From Bradyrhizobium algeriense (GTDB taxonomy: Bacteria > Pseudomonadota > Alphaproteobacteria > Rhizobiales > Xanthobacteraceae), in the NCBI RefSeq assembly GCF_036924595.1, contig NZ_JAZHRV010000001.1, positions 6,289,501 through 6,353,500 on the forward strand: a stretch of 64,000 bases of DNA. The letters are read 5' to 3'. The notes beneath the pieces were generated by a model, which saw only the letters and a list, made by a program, of their open reading frames with translations, made no database searches and was not told where the DNA came from. Positions 8,481 through 16,401 of the stretch are shown here, piece after piece; position 1 is the stretch's first letter, and every line of letters starts with the position of its first letter. Position numbers and translations under genes: made by a program.

Positions 8481-9334
8481 GCAGGTCCCGGCATATCGGG
8501 GCTGCCATGGCCCTCCCGCTCCAGGCGGTCGACAACCGCCCGGTAGAATCGTCCGGCCTGCGCGACGACTTCTTCGGGCGCCCGCGCGCGACCGCTCTCA
8601 AACGACACCCGCGCCAGTTCGAATTCCGAATCGAGAAAGCGCGCGACGACAGGCGGCAGCGGAGCAGCGCCAAGTTCGCGCGTTGCAAGCTTGCGGCGCA
8701 TGAGATCGGAAACCTCCCTGCTCAACGCTGCCGGGGGATCGCATTCCGCCATCAGCGTCGGGAAGTGCATGGGCGCGATGGTTTCCAGCGGATGCACCCG
8801 CATCCAGCGCAATGCTGCGGCCGGACGAAGCGCATAGAATATCTTCTCCTGCGCCACGCTTGTCCCATCGCCAAAATAAACCCGTCGCTGGCGCTCTCCA
8901 AGATGAAGGTAATGGCGACCGATGGCCTCACGGGTCGCGGCATGCCGCGCGAATTCCAGGAAGCCGTCCCGGAACCAGGCTTGTCCGCGATAGATCACCG
9001 GCGACAACAACCACTCGACAATCACCGCATTGCCCTTCAGCAGCAGCCGGAGCGCCTTGCCGAGATCCCATCCGTTCGCGTCCAGGTCGTCCTTGGGCGG
9101 GAACTCGATGACGTCTCGCGCTGGCCAAGGGGTGATATGCTCCGCAATACGCCGCACGTAGACGAAACGACAATCGTAGTCGCTATCAGGCGAGGAAAAG
9201 CCCCATGCACGACTTCCGCTCTCAATAGCCAGCGGCAGGAATACCTTATGCTCGCAGGCGATGCGGTCGAGCAGCGCATCGATAAGCGCGACCTTCTCGC
9301 CATCCATTTCGGGTGGGATGCTTCTCAAACTCAT
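8477..9334 (-). CDS. RlaP-like nucleotidyltransferase domain protein
   Basis: 285-residue member of the polymerase-beta nucleotidyltransferase superfamily. The active-site region is AIESGSRAWGFSSPDSDY followed by DCRFVYVR at residues 38-60, which gives the GS motif and the paired metal-binding Asp residues of the RlaP/YcgL-type branch. Other family-like parts are DLDANGWDLGKALRLLLKGN, VEWLLSPVIY, and a helical tail. RlaP was named for co-occurrence with RNA-repair genes; substrate unknown. It is first of a two-gene unit, overlapping gluQ by 4 bases (ATGA). Confidence 0.8.
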   Translation of the reverse strand: MSLRSIPPEMDGEKVALIDALLDRIACEHKVFLPLAIESGSRAWGFSSPDSDYDCRFVYVRRIAEHITPWPARDVIEFPPKDDLDANGWDLGKALRLLLKGNAVIVEWLLSPVIYRGQAWFRDGFLEFARHAATREAIGRHYLHLGERQRRVYFGDGTSVAQEKIFYALRPAAALRWMRVHPLETIAPMHFPTLMAECDPPAALSREVSDLMRRKLATRELGAAPLPPVVARFLDSEFELARVSFESGRARAPEEVVAQAGRFYRAVVDRLEREGHGSPDMPGPA

Positions 9335-9468
9335 CTTTCCAACTCAGGGGCGGGCTATGACCTGTCCGCCGAGGCAGAAAGATATCGACAGCCGGAAACC
9401 GCAGACGGCTTTCGCAGTCTGCACAAGGCAGATTACCATGCCCGGCCATGACTAAGAAGATTCCGTAA

Positions 9469-10161
9469 ATGACCATCCACCTCAGCAGCCAGTCCGACCT
9501 CGAAGACGCCGTCCACGCGCTGGTCAAGCAGGACGCGCGGCTGAAGCCGATTTTCGAGCTGACGGGCATGCCGGCGCTGCGGCAGCGCGAGCCGGGCTTT
9601 GCCGGCCTCGCCGCGATCGTGTGCGGCCAGCAATTATCCACAGCCAGCGCTGGGGCGATCTGGGCGCGGCTGGCGGCCGCGTTCGATCCGTTCGACCATG
9701 ATTCCATCCGCAAGGCCCGCGCCGACCGCCTCGGCCGGCTCGGGCTTTCGGCCGCCAAGATCAAGACGCTGAAGAATATCGCGCGCGAACTGGCGGCCGA
9801 ACGGCTGAACCTCGACGTGCTGGCGGAAGAGGATGCCGACGCCGCCCACCACACGCTGACGGCGCTGCACGGCATCGGCCCGTGGACCGCCGACGTCTAC
9901 CTGCTGTTCTGCCTCGGCCATGGCGATGCCTGGCCGGCCGGCGATATCGCCATACAGGAAGCGATCAAGATTGGACTTGGCCTGCAGGCGCGCCCGAACG
10001 CCAAGCAGATGGCGCCACTGGCGGAGCCATGGCGCCCGCTGCGCGGGGCGGCAGCGCATCTGTGGTGGAGCTATTATCGCGTGCTGAAGAAACGCGAGGG
10101 CGTGCTGGCCGACAAGCTCATCCCCGCAACCTCACCCGATCCTCTCGCGCGGAAGCCGTGA
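9469..10161 (+). CDS. DNA-3-methyladenine glycosylase II (AlkA-like)
   Basis: Base-excision glycosylase of the HhH-GPD superfamily, removing alkylated purines. The helix-hairpin-helix is ALHGIGPWTADVYLLFCLG, followed by the catalytic-Asp region AWPAGDIAIQEAIK. The N-terminal ASAGAIWARL segment and upstream FAGLAAIVCGQQLS are typical. At 230 residues it lacks the N-terminal beta-domain of E. coli AlkA, like many alphaproteobacterial forms. Its last 44 bases overlap the convergent LysR gene. Confidence 0.9.
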   Translation: MTIHLSSQSDLEDAVHALVKQDARLKPIFELTGMPALRQREPGFAGLAAIVCGQQLSTASAGAIWARLAAAFDPFDHDSIRKARADRLGRLGLSAAKIKTLKNIARELAAERLNLDVLAEEDADAAHHTLTALHGIGPWTADVYLLFCLGHGDAWPAGDIAIQEAIKIGLGLQARPNAKQMAPLAEPWRPLRGAAAHLWWSYYRVLKKREGVLADKLIPATSPDPLARKP

Positions 10162-11005
10162 CGAAATCGATTACGGCGCGCACGGCTGGAAGTTCGACGA
10201 GATCGGGATGCGCCAGCAGCCAGAGGTCGGCCACGCTGGCGAGCTTCTGTGGCGCGACGCGGACGAGATCCGGATAGGCGGTCGCGACAAAGCAGGACAG
10301 CGTCGAAATCCCCAGGCCCGCGCGCGCCGCGGCGAGCATGTCGCCTTGCGACGAACATCGCATCACCATCGAGCCCTGCCGTGTGATTGCGTCGCTCCAG
10401 CGCGCCAGCCGCTCGTTCGACAAGCGGTCGGCAAAGCCGATCACGCTGTGTCCCTTCCATTCGTCGCGCCGTTCGGGGAGCCGCCGCCGCGCGGCGTACT
10501 CCCGCGAGGCGTAGAAGCCGGTGCCGAGCCGGCCGATCTTGCGGCCGATCAAATTCTCTTCGCCGCTGTCCACCGGGCGCAGCACGACATCGGCCTCGCG
10601 GCGGCGCACGCTGGCCGGATAGGGATGGGTGATGATCTCAAGCTGGATATGGTCATGTGCGCGCAGGAACGGACCGAGCTTCGGCATCAACCAGTGCGAG
10701 GCGAGCGTAGAACCGATCGACAGCTTGACCACGCCGCGCGCCTGCGCGCCCGTCGCAGACACCGCGGCCTCCGCACGCAGCGCCGCCGCCGCCATCGCCT
10801 CGACGTGCTCGCGAAACTTGCGGCCCTGCGCGGTCAGCGAAAGACCTTCATTGGAGCGCGCGAACAGGGGAATGCCGAGCTGGCCTTCCAGTTCGGCAAT
10901 CTTGCGGCCGACCGTCGGATGGCTTGAGCGCAACCGGCGCGCGGCGGCGGCGAGGCTGCGGGTCTCGGCCACCGCGACGAAGGTCTTGCACAGCTCCCAG
11001 TCCAT
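10118..11005 (-). CDS. LysR family transcriptional regulator
   Basis: The N-terminal winged HTH reads CKTFVAVAETRSLAAAARRL, then SHPTVGRKIAELEGQLGIPLF and ARSNEGLSLTAQG. The effector-binding domain begins GVVKLSIGSTLASHWLMPKL. The 295-residue form starting MDWELCKTF has GAGGGGAG before it; an upstream ATG (11041) would add 12 unlikely residues. It is divergent from the nitronate monooxygenase gene, with a perfect palindrome between them, so it probably controls that gene. Confidence 0.9.
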   Translation of the reverse strand: MDWELCKTFVAVAETRSLAAAARRLRSSHPTVGRKIAELEGQLGIPLFARSNEGLSLTAQGRKFREHVEAMAAAALRAEAAVSATGAQARGVVKLSIGSTLASHWLMPKLGPFLRAHDHIQLEIITHPYPASVRRREADVVLRPVDSGEENLIGRKIGRLGTGFYASREYAARRRLPERRDEWKGHSVIGFADRLSNERLARWSDAITRQGSMVMRCSSQGDMLAAARAGLGISTLSCFVATAYPDLVRVAPQKLASVADLWLLAHPDLVELPAVRAVIDFVTASAREDRVRLRG

Positions 11006-11057
11006 CGGCTCCCCTCGCGACGCCGCAGCCGCACTGTTCATTCCTGATTGATCACCT

Positions 11058-11071
11058 GTTCAATATTGAAC
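11058..11071. promoter_or_regulatory. candidate LysR operator (14-bp perfect palindrome)
   Basis: GTTCAATATTGAAC is a perfect palindrome lying 53 bp before the LysR start and 139 bp before the nitronate monooxygenase start. It contains T-N11-A spacing, as expected for LysR-type operators. Binding is inferred from position and symmetry only. Confidence 0.5.
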
Positions 11072-11209
11072 GACTGCAGCGTGCCGTCCAGCCCTATAAT
11101 GCCGTCAACAAGCGCAGGTCAGCGGCTCCGCCCGGCCTGAAGCTCTCAAATCAACATCAATGGATGCGCTCCGGACGTAACCGGCCCTGCGCGATCAAGG
11201 AGGAACTGA

Positions 11210-12184
11210 ATGCCGCTGCCCGCTTCGCTCGCCAATTCGCTCGAACTGCCGGTGGTCGGCTCGCCGCTGTTCATCGTGTCCGGACCGGAACTCGTGATCG
11301 CCCAGTGCAAGGCCGGCATCGTTGGCTCATTCCCCGCCCTGAACGCCCGCCCCGTCGAAAAACTCGGCGAATGGCTGAGCCGAATCGAGAACGAGCTCGG
11401 CGAGTACAAGGCGCTGCATCCGCAGAAGAAGGTCGCGCCTTACGCGGTCAACCAGATCTGCCACGCCTCGAACGACCGGCTGATGAAGGACATGGAGACC
11501 TGCGTAAAGCACCAAGTTCCGATCATCATCACCTCGCTGCGGCCGCCGATCGAAATCGTCCAGGCCGCGCATTCCTATGGCGGCGTGGTTTTCCATGACG
11601 TGATCAACGTCAAGCATGCGCGAAAAGCCGCCGAGCATGGCGTCGACGGTCTCATTCTGGTCTGCGCCGGCGCCGGCGGCCATGCCGGCACGCTGTCGCC
11701 GTTCGCGCTGCTGCGCGAGGTGAAGCAGTGGTTCAAGGGCACCGTCCTGTTGTCGGGCGCAATCTCCGACGGCTGGGGTATTGCGTCCGCGCTCGCGCTC
11801 GGCGCTGACATGGCCTACATGGGCACGCGCTTCATCGCGACCGCGGAAGCCAACGCCGATCCGGCCTACAAGGCGGCGCTGGTCGAGCACGCGGCGCACG
11901 ACATCGTCTACTCCAACCTGTTCACCGGCGTGCACGGCAATTATCTCGGGCCCTCGATCGTGGCCGCGGGGCTCGATCCCGACAATCTGCCGCTCAGCGA
12001 CAAGTCGAAGATGAATTTCGGTTCTGGCGGCAACACCAAGGCCAAGGCGTGGCGCGACATCTGGGGCTCCGGCCAGGGCATCGGCCAGATCGCGGATGCG
12101 CCGCCGGTCGCCGAACTGGTGGAGCGGCTGAAGGCTGAATTCACTGATGCTAGTGGCGACTTCCTCAAGCGAGCGCGTGCGTAA
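11210..12184 (+). CDS. nitronate monooxygenase (2-nitropropane dioxygenase family)
   Basis: FMN-dependent TIM-barrel enzyme oxidising alkyl nitronates. Family parts seen are IVSGPELVIAQCKAGIVGSF near the N-terminus, VVFHDVINVKHARKAAEHGV, and the flavin phosphate-binding segment LVCAGAGGHAGTLSPFALL. MAYMGTRFIATAEANADPAYK is the usual late motif. 324 residues is normal. The start has AAGGAGG 7 nt upstream. Its context (divergent LysR upstream; binding protein and acyl-CoA synthetase downstream on the same strand) suggests a small catabolic cluster. Confidence 0.9.
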   Translation: MPLPASLANSLELPVVGSPLFIVSGPELVIAQCKAGIVGSFPALNARPVEKLGEWLSRIENELGEYKALHPQKKVAPYAVNQICHASNDRLMKDMETCVKHQVPIIITSLRPPIEIVQAAHSYGGVVFHDVINVKHARKAAEHGVDGLILVCAGAGGHAGTLSPFALLREVKQWFKGTVLLSGAISDGWGIASALALGADMAYMGTRFIATAEANADPAYKAALVEHAAHDIVYSNLFTGVHGNYLGPSIVAAGLDPDNLPLSDKSKMNFGSGGNTKAKAWRDIWGSGQGIGQIADAPPVAELVERLKAEFTDASGDFLKRARA

Positions 12185-12236
12185 GACACGCCGGCACAAC
12201 GAATAGCCAATCAAACAAAACAGAGGGACGGAAACA

Positions 12237-13424
12237 ATGAGAGTGTCGCGACCTTTATTGACGATCGCATTCGCGCTGTTGGCAAATGCTGCCGCTCTCG
12301 CCGAGGGCGACAAGGACGAAATCCGCATCGGCCAGACGCTGCCCTACAGCGGTCCGGCGTCCGGCTTCGGCATCATCGGCCGGGCGCAGGAGGCCTATTT
12401 CGAGAAGATCAACACTGAGGGCGGCATCAATGGCCGCAAGATCAAGTTCATCAGCCTCGACGACGCCTACTCCCCGCCCAAGACGGTCGAGCAGACCCGA
12501 AAACTCGTCGAGCAGGAGGAAGTGCTGCTGATGTTCGGCTCGCTCGGGACCGCCACCAACAACGCGGTGCATCGCTACCTTAACGGCAAGAAGGTGCCGC
12601 AGCTCTTCGTGCTGAGCGGCGCGACCAAATGGGCCGACCCGAAGAATTTCCGCTGGACCATGCCGGGAATGGCCGCCTACCAGTCCGAAGGCGTCGTCTA
12701 TGCCAAGCATATCCTGCGAACCAAGCCTGACGCCAGGATCGCCATTCTTTCCCAGAATGACGATTTCGGCCGCGATTACGTCGCCGGCTTCAAGCGCGGC
12801 CTGGGAGACAAGGCCGCGACCATGATCGTGTCGGAGGCAACCTACGAGACATCAGCGCCGACGATCAGCTCGCAGCTTGCGACGCTGAAGGCCTCCGGCG
12901 CCAACGTGATGTTCGGCGTCGTGCTCGGCAAATTCACCTCGCAGATGATCAAGGGCGTCGCCGAGATCAACTGGAAGCCGGACCAGTTCTTCGTGCCGAC
13001 CTCGGCATCATCGATCTCGTTCCTGGAGCCGGCTGGCCTCGACAACGCCGTCGGCCTGATCTCGTCCAGCAACGTAAAGGACACGCTGGACGCGCAGTGG
13101 GCCAATGATCCCGGTGTGAAGGAGTATTTCGCCTTCATGAAGCAGTATCTGCCGAATGCGGATTTGACCAATTCGAACTACGCTGCCGGCTATCATTATG
13201 CCAACCTGATGGTGAAAGTTCTGCTGGCCTGCAAGGACGATCTCAGCCGCGAGAACATCATGAAGCAGGCGGCGTCGCTGCGCGAGGTGCCGCTGCCGCT
13301 GTTGTTGCCGGGCATCACGGTATCGACCGGCGCCGACGACTATCTGCCGTTCCAGCAATTGAGGCTGCGTCGCTTCGACGGCAAAAGCTGGATCGGCTTC
13401 GACGAAATTCTGGATGATGGCTAG
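12237..13424 (+). CDS. ABC transporter substrate-binding protein, branched-chain amino acid type
   Basis: Periplasmic binding protein of the LivJ/Leu-Ile-Val class. A signal peptide spans residues 1-22, then IRIGQTLPYSGPASGFGIIG, FEKINTEGGINGRKIKFISL and DDAYSPPKTVEQTRKLVEQE, all typical. 395 residues. No permease or ATPase gene is adjacent, so it is an orphan that may use a shared transporter. It sits 52 bp after the nitronate monooxygenase and 30 bp before an acyl-CoA synthetase, probably one transcript; the ligand may be an aromatic or fatty acid (inference). Confidence 0.88.
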   Translation: MRVSRPLLTIAFALLANAAALAEGDKDEIRIGQTLPYSGPASGFGIIGRAQEAYFEKINTEGGINGRKIKFISLDDAYSPPKTVEQTRKLVEQEEVLLMFGSLGTATNNAVHRYLNGKKVPQLFVLSGATKWADPKNFRWTMPGMAAYQSEGVVYAKHILRTKPDARIAILSQNDDFGRDYVAGFKRGLGDKAATMIVSEATYETSAPTISSQLATLKASGANVMFGVVLGKFTSQMIKGVAEINWKPDQFFVPTSASSISFLEPAGLDNAVGLISSSNVKDTLDAQWANDPGVKEYFAFMKQYLPNADLTNSNYAAGYHYANLMVKVLLACKDDLSRENIMKQAASLREVPLPLLLPGITVSTGADDYLPFQQLRLRRFDGKSWIGFDEILDDG

Positions 13425-13454
13425 GCCGACGATTCCGGCCGGCCGGGAGGAAAT

Positions 13455-14987
13455 ATGACATCGATCATCAGTGGTGAACGCCAAATCAGCTATCCGGAGA
13501 TCCACGCCCGCATCGCGCGGGCGGCGGCTGGCTTCAGGGCGCTCGGCGTCAGTGGCGGCACGCCGGTCGGCATGATGCTGCGTAATGACTTCGCGTTCTT
13601 CGAAGTCTCGGTCGGGGCGGCGACGCTGGGCAGCCCGGTGGTGCCGATCAACTGGCATCTGAAGGCCGAGGAGGTCGCCTATATCCTGGCCGACAGCGGT
13701 GCGAAAATCCTGGTCTGTCATGCCGACCTGCTGCCGCAGATCAGCCACGGCCTGCCCGGCGATATCAAACTACTGGTGGTGGCGACCCCGCCGGAAATCG
13801 CCGCGGCGTTCAACGTCCCCGCCGCGCTGACGCAAGTCCCCGACGGCATGACCGACTGGGACCGCTGGCGCGACACGCATACACCGTTGCAGGAAGCCCC
13901 GATCGGCAGCGCGCCGATGTTCTATACATCGGGCACGACCGGGCTGCCCAAGGGCGTGCGCCGCAAGCCGATGAAGCCGGAACAGATCGCGGCCTCGGCG
14001 CGGGTCGGCGGCATCGCCTATGGCGTGAAGCCGAACGAAGATCAGGTCATACTGATGAACGGCCCGATGTATCATTCGGCGCCGAACTCCTACGGTATGC
14101 TGGCGTTCCGCAGTGCTTGCAAAATCGTGCTCGAACCGCGCTTCGATCCCGAAGACATGCTGCAGCTGATCGAGCGTCATCGCGTCACCCACATGCACAT
14201 GGTGCCGACGATGTTCGTCCGCCTGCTGCGGCTGCCGGATGACGTCAAGCGGCGTTACGATCTGTCGTCGCTGCGCTTCATCGTTCACGGCGCAGCGCCC
14301 TGCCCGCCTCAGGTCAAGCGCGCCATGATCGAATGGTGGGGTCCGGTCATCAACGAATATTTCGGCTCGACCGAAACCGGCATTCCGGTTTGGCACTCGG
14401 CCGAGGAGGCACTTGCAAAACCCGGCACCGTCGGCCGCACGATCGAGGGCGGCATCGTCAAGATCTTCCGCCCGAACGGTGAATTGTGTGCCGTCAATGA
14501 GCCCGGCGAGATCTTCATGCGGCAAATGTCCGTTCCGGATTTCGACTACCACGGCAAGGCCGAGGCGCGCACTGAGGCTGGCCGCGACGGCCTCGTCAGC
14601 GTCGGCGATGTCGGCTACCTCGACGAAGACGGCTACCTGTTCCTGTGCGACCGCAAGCGCGACATGGTGATCTCCGGCGGAGTCAACATCTATCCGGCGG
14701 AGATCGAGAACGCGCTGATCGGCATGGACGGCGTGCGCGACTGCGCGGTGTTCGGCGTCCCCGACGACGAATTCGGTGAGCGGCTGTTCGCCTGCATCGA
14801 GCCGGAAGCGAATGCCGCGCTATCACCGGCCGCGGTGCAGGAATTTTTGCGCGGACGCCTCGCGAATTTCAAGGTGCCAAAGGACATCCAGTTCATGGAC
14901 GCGATGCCCCGCGAAGCCACCGGCAAGATTTTCAAGCGCAAGCTGCGTGATCTGTATACCGAGGGCAGGCTGCGCGCGTTGGCGTGA
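13455..14987 (+). CDS. acyl-CoA synthetase (AMP-forming)
   Basis: Activates a carboxylic acid with ATP and CoA. The P-loop is MFYTSGTTGLPKGVRRKP, the adenine motif is NEYFGSTETGIP, the hinge region is GYLFLCDRKRDMVISGGVNI followed by YPAEIEN, and the catalytic Lys is in EATGKIFKRKLRDL. 510 residues. GGGAGG precedes the ATG. The substrate cannot be read from sequence. Related to the enzyme at 30442-31959 but not a close duplicate. Confidence 0.9.
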   Translation: MTSIISGERQISYPEIHARIARAAAGFRALGVSGGTPVGMMLRNDFAFFEVSVGAATLGSPVVPINWHLKAEEVAYILADSGAKILVCHADLLPQISHGLPGDIKLLVVATPPEIAAAFNVPAALTQVPDGMTDWDRWRDTHTPLQEAPIGSAPMFYTSGTTGLPKGVRRKPMKPEQIAASARVGGIAYGVKPNEDQVILMNGPMYHSAPNSYGMLAFRSACKIVLEPRFDPEDMLQLIERHRVTHMHMVPTMFVRLLRLPDDVKRRYDLSSLRFIVHGAAPCPPQVKRAMIEWWGPVINEYFGSTETGIPVWHSAEEALAKPGTVGRTIEGGIVKIFRPNGELCAVNEPGEIFMRQMSVPDFDYHGKAEARTEAGRDGLVSVGDVGYLDEDGYLFLCDRKRDMVISGGVNIYPAEIENALIGMDGVRDCAVFGVPDDEFGERLFACIEPEANAALSPAAVQEFLRGRLANFKVPKDIQFMDAMPREATGKIFKRKLRDLYTEGRLRALA

Positions 14988-15037
14988 ACTCTCGCCCCGC
15001 GGCATGCCTGCGACAAACGCAAAGCGTTTGCGCAAGG

Positions 15038-15112
15038 GAGCGAAGCGACGAAGCAATCCGTCTATCCCCGTGCAGAGAGATGGATTGCTTCGCTTCGCTC
15101 GCAATGACGGGG
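15038..15112. repeat. interspersed inverted repeat (AAGCAATCC/GGATTGCTT family), copy 1
   Basis: The left arm GAGCGAAGCGACGAAGCAAT pairs with the right arm GGATTGCTTCGCTTCGCTC. The same arms recur at 39977-40093. Non-coding; located in the 233-bp gap between the acyl-CoA synthetase and the DUF2855 gene. Confidence 0.75.
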
Positions 15113-15220
15113 GAGCCATCCGGCCTCGAAATCGAACACCGTTTTAAACATCATTGCTGTTGCAAAACGGTCATCGGACGGCGCAAAGATCGCTGCATGT
15201 AAGAAGCAGGGATCGAAACA

Positions 15221-16306
15221 ATGCAAGCCACCGACTTCGTCGTTGCCCGCAATGATCTGCAGCAATGCAAGGCGATCGAGACGCAACTGCCTGACGCAGC
15301 CGCGCTGCCTGATGAGGCGCTGCTGGTGAAGATCACGCGCTTCGCCTTCACCGCCAATAACATCACTTATGCCGTGCTCGGCGATCGTCTGAAGTATTGG
15401 CAGCTGTTTCCGGCACCCGAAGGTTTCGGCAACGTTCCGGTATGGGGATTTGGCGAGGTGATTGCCTCGAAGCATCCCGGGATTGCCGCAGGCGAAACGC
15501 TGTTCGGCTATTTCCCGATGGCGACGCATCTCGTCATCGAAGCCGCCGACGTCTCCAAGCGCGGCCTGCGCGACGCCGCCGCGCACCGGCAAGGCGTGGC
15601 GCCGGTCTACAATGCCTATGCGCGCGTCAGCGGCAATCCGGCGTTTACCGGCAAGCAGGGCGACTATCAGGCGCTGCTGCGGCCTTTGTTCATGCTGTCG
15701 TTCCTGGTCGATGACTTTCTCGCCGAGAATGAATTCTATGGCGCAAAGCGCGTGATGCTTTCCTCGGCCTCCAGCAAGACGGCCTATGGCCTTGCGCATC
15801 TTGTGCACGCGAGAGGCATCAAGGTGATCGGCCTGACTTCGGCCGGCAATAGCGAGTTCGTCAAATCGCTCGGCTGCTACGACGACGTTGTGACCTATGA
15901 CCGCGTGAACTCGATGGCGGCGGACCTGCCCGTGGCGTATGTCGACATGGCGGGCAACAGCTCCTTGCGCGAACAACTGCACCGGCATTTCGGCGAGCAG
16001 ATGAAATACTCCGGCCGGGTCGGGCTAACCCATCGCAGCACGGCGGCCGACGAGCCGGAATTGCCGGGTGCGAAGCCGAGTTGGTTCTTCGCGCCGGACC
16101 AGATCCGCAAGCGGGCCAAGGAATGGGGACCGGGCGGCGTCGACATGCGGTTTGGCGCCGCATGGTCAGGCTTCGTCCCGAGGCTGGATCAGTGGGTGAA
16201 AGTGAGCGAGAGCCATGGGCCTGCAGCCGTTCAACGCGCCTATCTTGATACCCTCAACGGCCGCGTGCCGCCGAATCAGGGACTTATCCTCTCTCTAACG
16301 GAATAG
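15221..16306 (+). CDS. DUF2855 family protein
   Basis: 361-residue cytosolic protein with a medium-chain dehydrogenase/reductase-like look: an N-terminal GroES-like part (FGNVPVWGFGEVIASKHPGI, then LFGYFPMATHLVIEAADVS), and a later Rossmann-like part VMLSSASSKTAYGLAHLVHA with GIKVIGLTSAGNSEFVKSLG. No zinc ligands or clear NAD-binding GxGxxG are seen, so activity is unknown. It is followed 95 bp downstream, same strand, by an FMO-type oxygenase. Confidence 0.78.
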   Translation: MQATDFVVARNDLQQCKAIETQLPDAAALPDEALLVKITRFAFTANNITYAVLGDRLKYWQLFPAPEGFGNVPVWGFGEVIASKHPGIAAGETLFGYFPMATHLVIEAADVSKRGLRDAAAHRQGVAPVYNAYARVSGNPAFTGKQGDYQALLRPLFMLSFLVDDFLAENEFYGAKRVMLSSASSKTAYGLAHLVHARGIKVIGLTSAGNSEFVKSLGCYDDVVTYDRVNSMAADLPVAYVDMAGNSSLREQLHRHFGEQMKYSGRVGLTHRSTAADEPELPGAKPSWFFAPDQIRKRAKEWGPGGVDMRFGAAWSGFVPRLDQWVKVSESHGPAAVQRAYLDTLNGRVPPNQGLILSLTE

Positions 16307-16401
16307 GCGGCATCTCCTCGCCCCTTTCTGCGCCGTCCCGAATAGGTATAGGCTCGCAGAAAGGGAAACGCCGCACAGACGGCTGGTGACGGGAATCGCC
16401 C

